Shown here piece after piece: positions 20,171 to 27,553 of a stretch of 64,000 nucleotides of DNA; the stretch's first letter is position 1; every line of letters starts with the position of its first letter. The notes beneath the pieces are model-generated. The model was not told where the DNA came from, ran no database searches, and worked only from the letters and a program-made list of their open reading frames with translations. Both the position numbers and the translations under genes were made by a program. The DNA lies in NCBI GenBank assembly GCA_013348845.1, contig CP054675.1:1001501-1065500 (forward strand), written 5' to 3'. Origin of the DNA: Candidatus Tepidiaquacella proteinivora (GTDB lineage Bacteria; Bacteroidota; Ignavibacteria; Tepidaquicellales; Tepidaquicellaceae).

Positions 20171-21280
20171 ATGGCAAAAGAAACGATAAAACCTGATTGG
20201 GTTCCTGAGAATGCCGGGAAAGAATACGCTACAAAAATAATTCCTGCGGGAAGTAATAACACATCTGAAAATACTGAGATTCTTTTAAGGAAAAGAAAGT
20301 CTTATAATGTAGATGAAATAATACAGGGAGTATTAGAAAATGATAGAACCTTACTTGCCAAAGCAATAACATTTATTGAAAGCAATTCTCCCGCTCATCA
20401 TCAAAAAGCAAAGGAAATATTAAAAAAACTTTTACCGTATTCAGGCAATTCAATTCGAATTGGGATTACAGGTTTACCCGGCGCGGGAAAAAGTACATTG
20501 ATCGAAGCTTTAGGAATGTATTTAATAAGAAAAGGTCATAAAATCTCGGTACTCACAATAGATCCCAGCAGTATAATAAGCAGAGGAAGCATACTCGGTG
20601 ATAAAACAAGAATGAAAAGACTATCGAAAGAAAAAAATTGTTTTATCAGGCCATCTCCTTCTGCTGGTGCTTTAGGCGGAGTAGCAAGGAAATCAAGAGA
20701 AACAATTTTAGTTTGTGAAGCAGCGGGTTATGACATAATTCTTGTAGAAACTGTTGGAGTTGGACAAAATGAAACAGCTGTAAGGACGATGGTAGATTTC
20801 TTTCTCCTTTTAATTATAGCTGGTGCCGGTGATGAACTACAGGCAATAAAAAAAGGAGTAATTGAACTGGCGGACGCAATATATGTAAATAAATGTGATG
20901 GTGATAACAGAGAAAAATCTTTACTGACAAAAAATGAATTTTCAACAATAATAAAACACATACCTTCCGCAACAAAAAACTGGCGAACTAAAGTTGATAT
21001 ATGCTCAGCATCAACGGGTGAAGGTATTGAAAGCTTATGGTTAACAATAGAGGAATTTGTGAAAAATGCAAAAGCAACGGGGATATTTGAAGAACGCAGA
21101 AGACAACAAATGCTTGACTGGACAACAGATTTGATTGAAGAAAATTTAAAGGAAAATTTTTATTCTAACGAATTAGTAAATAAAGAAATTCTCTCTGTTA
21201 AATCAAGGATTTTAAAAGGTGAATTATTGCCAACTGAAGCAGCAGAATATCTTCTAAATTTATTCTTTCGGAAAACATAA
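20171..21280 (+). CDS. meaB: Methylmalonyl-CoA mutase-associated GTPase MeaB
   Basis: A 369-residue P-loop protein of the ArgK/MeaB family. Walker A GLPGAGKST lies near residue 100, followed by DPSSIISRGSILGDKTRM, the family's signature, then FIRPSPSAGALGGVARKSRE, ILVETVGVGQNE and YVNKCDGD. It loads and protects adenosylcobalamin in methylmalonyl-CoA mutase, using GTP hydrolysis. The nearby mutAB genes support the assignment. The N-terminal 60 residues include KPDWVPENAGKEYATKI, which resembles the extension that docks on the mutase. Confidence 0.95.
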   Translation: MAKETIKPDWVPENAGKEYATKIIPAGSNNTSENTEILLRKRKSYNVDEIIQGVLENDRTLLAKAITFIESNSPAHHQKAKEILKKLLPYSGNSIRIGITGLPGAGKSTLIEALGMYLIRKGHKISVLTIDPSSIISRGSILGDKTRMKRLSKEKNCFIRPSPSAGALGGVARKSRETILVCEAAGYDIILVETVGVGQNETAVRTMVDFFLLLIIAGAGDELQAIKKGVIELADAIYVNKCDGDNREKSLLTKNEFSTIIKHIPSATKNWRTKVDICSASTGEGIESLWLTIEEFVKNAKATGIFEERRRQQMLDWTTDLIEENLKENFYSNELVNKEILSVKSRILKGELLPTEAAEYLLNLFFRKT

Positions 21281-21289
21281 TTTCTAAAT

Positions 21290-21904
21290 ATGTACTTTGA
21301 AGTATCTTTTGATAAAAAAATAACTTATAAAAAAGTTCTTGAAGGATATTCTAAAGGCATTTTCCCGATGGGTGATGTGTTTGATAATTCCCTCAGTTGG
21401 TATTTTACAGACCCAAGAGGAATAATAAAACTGGAACCTGATTTTAAGGGGATAAACATTCCGCGGTCTTTAAAACAGGTATTAAAGAAAAACCTCTTTG
21501 AAGTTAAAGTTGATACGAAGTTTAAAGAAGTGATTGAAAATTGTTCTTACCGTTTTGATACCTGGATAACTCCAAAGATAAAAAAATTATATATTACACT
21601 TCACAATAAAGGGTATGCACATAGTGTAGAAACCTACCAAGGTAATAAACTTGTCGGAGGGCTATATGGTGTCGCATATAAAGGTGCTTTCTTCGGAGAA
21701 TCGATGTTCTATATAGAACCCAATGCATCAAAAGTCGCTTTTATAAAACTATACGAAATTTTAATAAAAAATAACTACTTATTGTTTGATATACAAATGA
21801 TTACACCCGTATTTAAAATCCTTGGGGCTATTAATATACCAATAAAAGTTTACCATCAATTACTTTCCAAAGCTATGTCTGTAGAAAGAGAATTCCTGTA
21901 TTAA
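21290..21904 (+). CDS. aat: Leucyl/phenylalanyl-tRNA-protein transferase
   Basis: A 204-residue protein with the family's landmarks GYSKGIFPMGD, LSWYFTDPRGIIKLE, IPRSLKQVLKK, TWITPKIKKLYITLHNKGYAHSVE and GGLYGVAYKGAFFGESMF. It adds Leu or Phe from aminoacyl-tRNA to N-terminal Arg/Lys, creating N-degrons for ClpS/ClpAP in the cytosol. It starts 10 nt after meaB and is probably co-transcribed with it. It ends 4 nt from the convergent nitroreductase-like gene. Confidence 0.94.
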   Translation: MYFEVSFDKKITYKKVLEGYSKGIFPMGDVFDNSLSWYFTDPRGIIKLEPDFKGINIPRSLKQVLKKNLFEVKVDTKFKEVIENCSYRFDTWITPKIKKLYITLHNKGYAHSVETYQGNKLVGGLYGVAYKGAFFGESMFYIEPNASKVAFIKLYEILIKNNYLLFDIQMITPVFKILGAINIPIKVYHQLLSKAMSVEREFLY

Positions 21905-21908
21905 AATT

Positions 21909-22580
21909 TTATTCGGGATATCCAACAGTTTGAGCTAAAATTATATATTGTTCTTCTTCAAGTTTTAATCTTTTTTTAAGTTCCTCTTTATCAATCCAGG
22001 CTCTTATCACTGTATTTAAACCAGCAGAAGTACAGAATAAATATACATTTTCACCAATAAAACCAGCATGAGCACCGGAATAAATCTCTTTTTCTGAACC
22101 TCTTTTCAGCTTAGAATAATCAGCAACATAAACAAGATTCACAGGTGCAATTTTAACAAAATCCTGTGAGCCTGCTAATTCACTTAAATCTTCATCTGTT
22201 ATTAAATCAAGAGTATTATCTTTTGCATTATAAATATAAGTACCGCTGTGCATAATCACATATATATCCATAGCTTGAGTATTATTAGCAGTTGGTGCTG
22301 TTCTCATTCCACTTTCAGGACGATTAATTCCGAATGCTGCCCAGAGTAAATCCGATAACATCTGGTCTGACAACATCTTATCACTAAATTTCCTTGATGA
22401 CTTTCTATTTCTTAGTACATCCATAAGTGGCATACCACCTGTTGTATTTGGGTCAGGAAGTTTAATCTTTTCCTTAACCAAAACCGAAGCATTATTTACT
22501 TCTGAACCTTTTGTATTTAGAAAAATAAAAATAACTATTGCTAACTGAATAACAACAAAAGTAAAAATTATTTTTTTCAT
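21909..22580 (-). CDS. Nitroreductase-family (SagB/ThcOx-like) protein, exported
   Basis: A flavin-binding nitroreductase fold: LMDVLRNRKSSRKFSDKMLSD, LLWAAFGINRPESGMRTAPT, NNTQAMDIYVIM, VYLFCTSAGLNTVIRAW and YIILAQTVGYPE. The preferred start is the ATG at 22580, giving 223 residues and the classic ATGA overlap with the stop of the ROK kinase gene; a start 30 nt upstream is possible but would read through that overlap. From 22580 the protein begins MKKIIFTFVVIQLAIVIFIF, a signal peptide or membrane anchor, so the flavoprotein should lie outside the cytoplasm. Substrate unknown. Confidence 0.85.
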   Translation of the reverse strand: MKKIIFTFVVIQLAIVIFIFLNTKGSEVNNASVLVKEKIKLPDPNTTGGMPLMDVLRNRKSSRKFSDKMLSDQMLSDLLWAAFGINRPESGMRTAPTANNTQAMDIYVIMHSGTYIYNAKDNTLDLITDEDLSELAGSQDFVKIAPVNLVYVADYSKLKRGSEKEIYSGAHAGFIGENVYLFCTSAGLNTVIRAWIDKEELKKRLKLEEEQYIILAQTVGYPE

Positions 22581-23542
22581 AAATTTATTTTTTTTAATTC
22601 TTTTAAACACAATGCTGATGCACCCAAAATAGATGCATCATCTTGTGGTAGACCAGAAGGAAGTATTTTAACAGTGTTTTTTAGCACATTCAGTAAATAT
22701 TTATCAAAATAATATCTCACTGGTTTAAAAATAAAATCACCTGCATTTGATAATCCACCATATAGAAAAATTGCTTCTGGGTTTAAAATTGCAGCTATAT
22801 TTGCTAATGCAATACCTAATATTTCAGCTGTATACTTGAATGATTCTATTGCAAGTTTATCTCCTTTCAAAGCATACTCAAAAATTTTTTTCGATGTCAA
22901 TTTATTTTCTGGAATATTTTTAAGCGCACTTTCCATTCCTTTACTTAAAAACTCAACAGCTGTCCTTTTCAAACCTGTAGCGGATACATAAGTTTCAAGA
23001 CAACCTTTCCTTCCGCAATTGCATTGCCTGCCATCTTTGAAAACTATCGTATGACCAAATTCTCCTGCAATACCTGACTGTCCATAAAGTAATTTACCAT
23101 CACAGTATATACCACACCCAAGACCAGTCCCAAGAGTAATAAAAATAAAATTATTATAAAATTTCGCTGCTCCAAAAGTTTTCTCTCCAATTGCTCCCGC
23201 ATTAGCATCATTAATTATAAAAACAGGTTTACCCATTAAATTTTGCAATTTTTCCTTTATATTAACTTTTCCCTTCCATTTTAAATTCGGTGCTTCCTCA
23301 ATATACCCTGTGAAGTAATTTGCGTTTGGCGCCCCGACACCAATTGAAATTATCTCATATTCAGGGGGTAACTCACAATTTACTTTATTAACAAGTGAAT
23401 TTATATAATCTTCAAAATCATTGAACTCACAAGTAGTCATCAAAGATTTTTTCAAAATATTTCCTTCAAAATCAACAAAACCAAATTTTGTTAATGTTCC
23501 CCCAATATCTATACCAAGTAAAATATTCTTCCTTTCACTCAT
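22577..23542 (-). CDS. ROK-family sugar kinase (glucokinase-like)
   Basis: A 321-residue protein with phosphate-binding motif LLGIDIGGTLTKFGFVD at the N-terminus, catalytic region NDANAGAIGEKTFGAA with FITLGTGLGCGIY, and the ROK zinc site GHTIVFKD followed by CNCGRKGCLETY. By family it phosphorylates glucose or another hexose/N-acyl hexosamine with ATP in the cytosol. There is no DNA-binding N-terminal domain, so it is a kinase, not a repressor. Its TGA stop overlaps the ATG of the downstream nitroreductase-like gene. Confidence 0.9.
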   Translation of the reverse strand: MSERKNILLGIDIGGTLTKFGFVDFEGNILKKSLMTTCEFNDFEDYINSLVNKVNCELPPEYEIISIGVGAPNANYFTGYIEEAPNLKWKGKVNIKEKLQNLMGKPVFIINDANAGAIGEKTFGAAKFYNNFIFITLGTGLGCGIYCDGKLLYGQSGIAGEFGHTIVFKDGRQCNCGRKGCLETYVSATGLKRTAVEFLSKGMESALKNIPENKLTSKKIFEYALKGDKLAIESFKYTAEILGIALANIAAILNPEAIFLYGGLSNAGDFIFKPVRYYFDKYLLNVLKNTVKILPSGLPQDDASILGASALCLKELKKINL

Positions 23543-23642
23543 CTAATAGATTAAATTAACACTATAAATAAATCATCAGAGAAATAATTACATTAAAAAA
23601 CTGTTATATAATTTTTATCTTAAAAAAAATTTATATTTATAA

Positions 23643-25334
23643 TTATTTTGCAAGAATCAATCTTTTCGAATCCTTAAAATCACCTGCGATTAAAGAGTAA
23701 TAGTAAACCCCACTCGTCAAATTAAGACCGAGCATTTTCATATTAATAACAACTAAATATTCACCTGCTGGTTGAACCTTATTGACAAGAGTAATTATTT
23801 CCTTTCCTAACTGGTCATATAACACAAGGCGAACATTAGACTCCTTCGGAATTATGTACTTAATATTTGTTTCGGGGTTAAATGGATTTGGATAATTCTG
23901 ATATAACTCATATTTCTCAGAAGTGGTAGCAGCAATCTTATTGACATTAACTACAATTGAATTTTTAAATAAATAATTACCCTTATTATTATCCCAGTTT
24001 GTAACTGCAAAATCAAGGTCATAAGATGCATAATAATAAATCTTAATTGTAGTACCAGAAGGGGGAGGATTTTTTAAAATAATCCATCCATTTTCCAAAT
24101 CATAACAATACTGAGAAGGCAGAATAGAATCGGTTCCAAACACAACTTTTTGAATTTTATGGACGGGGTAACGAGAAAGATAATATAACTTCTTAGTACC
24201 ATTACTTGAAAACTGGTCAAGCTTACTTGATATACCATCATTATCATAATCAGCACAAACAATTGCTTCAACAACACTACTAGTAGCAGAAGTCCATTGA
24301 GGAGTCAGTTGAAAAGTACCATTTGTATTTTCATAAATTCGGCATGCAGTCCACCAGCCACCGCAAATAAGATGCGGAAAATTACTTGCTGTAACTCTTG
24401 CAAGATTAATACCAGAACCATAACCTGAAAAAGAAGAAGACCAGAAAGGAGTAGTAGCCAAAGTGCCTGAATTATTCAAATATATTTTAAATTTTCCCGA
24501 GCCACCAAGTTGATTATTATCTGATACAGCTAAATCCAGCCATCCATCACCATTTACATCATCAACAAAAAGCGAATTTGCATACTGGCTCGCATCAGTT
24601 GAAACCCATGAATGAACAGTGGCAATAGAATCACCATAATTTAAAAACATTCTGTTTGGACCACGCTCACAACAAAATATTAAATCAAGCTTTCCATCTT
24701 TATTAATATCAGCCCAAGTAACATCCATAGCATAAAAACTCAAAACAGATTTCCAACTGGGTAATGATTCGAATATCCCGTTATTATTATAATAAACTCT
24801 CATTTGTTCGGGCTTCAGATTATAAGATTCACCAGAGGCAACAGCAAGGTCTAAATCTCCGTCATTGTCCGCATCTCCGAAAGCACAACTAAAAGTATAA
24901 ACAGTATCAGCGGAAACCCACGCAGGATTTGAAGTTAAAACTCCATTGTTATTCATATAAATCTTAACCTTCCCCCTTTGACCAAACCCACCAGGACCAA
25001 TATAAACAGAAACTGCAACATCCGGAAATCCATCATTATTAACATCACCAATACTTAAATGACCGTGATAATCAATATCATTCGAAACCCAGGAAGGAGT
25101 CGTTGGCAAAACACCACTATTACTAATATAAACTACAACTTTTTGTCTTGCCATATCGTTCCCATTGGCAACAACAAGATCAAGCCATCCGTCTTTATTA
25201 ATATCAGCCCACCCGCATCCCGTCGAATAATTAGACACATCTGTAGAAATCCAAAAAGGTGATGTATTAAAATATATTTGAGGATACCCTAAATAAGAAT
25301 ATAAGATTAAAATAAAAAATATTAACTTTCTCAT
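23643..25334 (-). CDS. Secreted VCBS/FG-GAP repeat protein with T9SS sorting domain
   Basis: A 563-residue protein. Signal peptide MRKLIFFILILYSYLGYPQ is followed by at least six FG-GAP/VCBS-type repeats with calcium-loop-like motifs (ADINKDGWLDLVVAN, DVNNDGFPDVAVS, DADNDGDLDLAVAS, DINKDGKLDLIFC, DVNGDGWLDLAVSD, DYDNDGISSKLD). These should form a beta-propeller. The C-terminus is a type A sorting domain (NYPNPFNPETNIKYIIP, LYDQLGKEIITLVNK, SGVYYYSLIAGDF). It should be exported by the type IX system and may be a surface adhesin or binding protein. Function is otherwise unknown. Confidence 0.88.
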   Translation of the reverse strand: MRKLIFFILILYSYLGYPQIYFNTSPFWISTDVSNYSTGCGWADINKDGWLDLVVANGNDMARQKVVVYISNSGVLPTTPSWVSNDIDYHGHLSIGDVNNDGFPDVAVSVYIGPGGFGQRGKVKIYMNNNGVLTSNPAWVSADTVYTFSCAFGDADNDGDLDLAVASGESYNLKPEQMRVYYNNNGIFESLPSWKSVLSFYAMDVTWADINKDGKLDLIFCCERGPNRMFLNYGDSIATVHSWVSTDASQYANSLFVDDVNGDGWLDLAVSDNNQLGGSGKFKIYLNNSGTLATTPFWSSSFSGYGSGINLARVTASNFPHLICGGWWTACRIYENTNGTFQLTPQWTSATSSVVEAIVCADYDNDGISSKLDQFSSNGTKKLYYLSRYPVHKIQKVVFGTDSILPSQYCYDLENGWIILKNPPPSGTTIKIYYYASYDLDFAVTNWDNNKGNYLFKNSIVVNVNKIAATTSEKYELYQNYPNPFNPETNIKYIIPKESNVRLVLYDQLGKEIITLVNKVQPAGEYLVVINMKMLGLNLTSGVYYYSLIAGDFKDSKRLILAK

Positions 25335-25603
25335 TATATTTTTTATTTTTATGATTTTATAATTTTTAAAAATACATTATTTTTTTTTCAATTTAAACAT
25401 CCTTTTCTATAATGAAATCCAAACTCTATTAAATTTCTTCCCGCATAGTAAAACTTAAATACCTAAATTTGCCACAAATCCCAATACCTAAGAAATATTT
25501 ATGTGATGAAATGAAAAAAATCCCATTTTTCAGATTTCAATCTTATAATATAAGAAATTGAATATTTGGTTAATATAAATCTATTAATACTTGAAGTGAA
25601 TGA

Positions 25604-26329
25604 TCAACAATTTTCGTTGATTAGCCTTTGTAATTTTATAATTCGGCCTCTGATTAAATAATAATGTTTACCTGTTTTGCCTTTGTTGAATAATTGTTTA
25701 GTTAAATAATTCATTTCATTTATCATTTCAGCTAAATTTACGGTATTAATCTCATCAGCTGTGCGGGTCATAAACTCAATAGTATCCTCTTCAGTATTAC
25801 AGTATTTTTCATCAAAGAAAGGTATAAAAAATTTCACACCCTTATTTTCAAAATAAAAATCTTTAACATTATTTAAATCAATGAAAACAGAGTATGAACC
25901 TAAAACCTTTCCATCATTACATAACATTAATTCAAATTTCATTCCAGTATATTTTCCCTTTTTTACTATTTTACCCAAAATTACACTATCACGATTAAAT
26001 TCTTTTCCAATCCGCAATAAATCATCTTTCGGAATATTTCTGATTAAAAAATAATCTTTAGTATCATCACCGTATTTTCCTTCTAATTTTGTATAATAAT
26101 AAACGCCTCTTCTTAATAACCTATCTAAATCTACACTTAATTTTTTTTTCGTTCCCCCTTCAGTTGTATAACTTTCAAAATTTTCAGCTCCAATTATACC
26201 TACTGTTATTATTTTAGGAGCGATTCCTTTTAATAAAGAAAGAACTCTTTTATACTTTCTTTTTTCAATTAAAACTTTTTTTGATTCATTAAAGTCAATA
26301 ATGTTCTTTAATTTTTTTACTTTAGCCAT
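25604..26329 (-). CDS. Hypothetical protein, 241 residues
   Basis: I do not recognise the family. The protein is soluble and basic at both ends (MAKVKKLKNIIDF...; KTGKHYYLIRGRIIKLQRLI) with mixed alpha/beta content and no signal peptide or membrane helix. Residues about 60-75 (TEGGTKKKLSVDLDRLLRR) are strongly charged. The nearest flanking genes (23643-25334 and 26511-27319) are more than 180 nt away on either side, so it is probably monocistronic. Its position between secreted-protein genes and the distal end of the CRISPR array suggests accessory DNA. Confidence 0.65.
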   Translation of the reverse strand: MAKVKKLKNIIDFNESKKVLIEKRKYKRVLSLLKGIAPKIITVGIIGAENFESYTTEGGTKKKLSVDLDRLLRRGVYYYTKLEGKYGDDTKDYFLIRNIPKDDLLRIGKEFNRDSVILGKIVKKGKYTGMKFELMLCNDGKVLGSYSVFIDLNNVKDFYFENKGVKFFIPFFDEKYCNTEEDTIEFMTRTADEINTVNLAEMINEMNYLTKQLFNKGKTGKHYYLIRGRIIKLQRLINENC

Positions 26330-26510
26330 AATATTCTGCTAAATTATAAATTAAATAAATTTAATTTAAATTTAAACTATCTAAAATTTTTCTTTTATTA
26401 TACCCTTCACTTTAGAATTCAAATATTATAGAAATCTCCACAGTAGATTATGTAATCTCAATATTTACTTTTATTATTAGGGTTAATCATATCTTTTTCT
26501 TTAAAATTTA

Positions 26511-27029
26511 TTATTCATAAAGAATATACCCAATTTTTAATCTTACAAATTTAGAATTAATGCCTAACGGTATTTCTATTTCGGGAGAAACAATAAACTT
26601 ACTTAACCTTAAATTCATTGCTAAAAACATAGAATATTGGAATTTATCTGGGAATTCTGTAGAGGAGGGTTTATCAAAAACATAAAAGGGTTGTAAGCCC
26701 AAATAAACTTCAACCCCTTTGTAAAATTTTTTCTCTGCAATCTTCCTGCTCAACTCATTAATTTTTTTTGAAGAATCTAAAGAAGACTGGCATACATTAA
26801 TAATACTATCTTTAGCCGAAACACATCCTTTTAGTAATTTAATTTGTTCTTCCTGGACAGTTAGAAGGCTATCTTTATACAGGAGTTCATCACGCATCTC
26901 CAGATAGCCATCTCTTAAGAAAAACCAAATTGCAGTATCAAGAATAACCTTTCCATTCTGATACTGAATTTGAGCAACACTTACCTTGAGTGTTGCCAGA
27001 GCCATAAGAAAAATAAATAGTTTTTTCAT
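26511..27029 (-). CDS. Secreted protein with coiled coil and a barrel-like C-terminus, 172 residues
   Basis: Signal peptide MKKLFIFLMALATLKVSVAQ, then a helical region with heptad character (about 45-105, ELLYKDSLLTVQEEQIKLLK, SLDSSKKINELSRKIAEKK), then alternating strands (YKGVEVYLGLQPFYVF, MFLAMNLRLSKFIV, KFVRLKIGYILYE) that look like outer-membrane barrel strands with an aromatic end. The start codon overlaps the stop of the upstream coiled-coil gene (ATGA). Unknown function. A membrane-anchored coiled coil next to a secreted coiled-coil protein is reminiscent of phage lysis or tail accessory gene pairs, but nothing else supports that. Confidence 0.65.
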   Translation of the reverse strand: MKKLFIFLMALATLKVSVAQIQYQNGKVILDTAIWFFLRDGYLEMRDELLYKDSLLTVQEEQIKLLKGCVSAKDSIINVCQSSLDSSKKINELSRKIAEKKFYKGVEVYLGLQPFYVFDKPSSTEFPDKFQYSMFLAMNLRLSKFIVSPEIEIPLGINSKFVRLKIGYILYE

Positions 27030-27319
27030 TTTTTTGAATTTAAGTTTTGGGAATGTTTTAAAATTAAATTTAAAATAATTGAATCCTTACTTGAACTTGG
27101 CATTGTCTTTAAATTTTGTTTCCTTCTCTCATAATTTGATTTTAAAACTTCTTTTTTACTTTTTAATTCTAAAATCTCTTCTTCTAACTGATTAACCTGT
27201 TGTTCCAACCCTCCTAATTTATAGGCATTATTAATCATAGTATCTCTTAATCTTTTAATTTCTATTGCCCTTTCTTCAATTATTTTTTTACTCTCATATT
27301 GTTTAAAAAGGAAAAACAA
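27026..27319 (-). CDS. Short membrane-anchored coiled-coil protein, start uncertain or 5'-truncated
   Basis: From a TTG at 27319 the product is 97 residues: a hydrophobic start (MFFLFKQY), then a long charged coiled coil (KKIIEERAIEIKRLRDTMIN, LGGLEQQVNQLEEEILELKS, KKEVLKSNYERRKQNLK). The same frame stays open upstream to a TAA at 27367-27365 and encodes NNFLWIVALVLFGFYLFFLF, a full membrane helix, but no ATG, GTG or TTG precedes it. Either the gene uses a rare start (ATT/ATA) or the true 5' end was lost. It is coupled to the downstream secreted protein by an ATGA overlap. Family unknown. Confidence 0.5.
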   Translation of the reverse strand: MFFLFKQYESKKIIEERAIEIKRLRDTMINNAYKLGGLEQQVNQLEEEILELKSKKEVLKSNYERRKQNLKTMPSSSKDSIILNLILKHSQNLNSKK

Positions 27320-27553
27320 ATAAAACCCAAATAATACAAGAGCAACTATCCAGAGGAAATTATTTTAAACCAATTTAACATAAATCTAAAATTTAATTTT
27401 GTTTTAAATTAATAATTTTAATAATATCATTGTAGATATTATTAAGGCAAATATCTTTTACTGTATACCTTAAAACTTTCCAGCCATTACATACAGCAAG
27501 ATTACGTTTACTACAATCTTTAATAAACCCCAATGGTCATGTGTGCCTGCCAA

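Noticed and set aside
27320-27553. Leader on the left side of the array.
   Set aside because: The handle-like end of the repeat (ATTGAGAC on the minus strand), the cas genes on the right and the variant repeats on the left all place the leader on the right.
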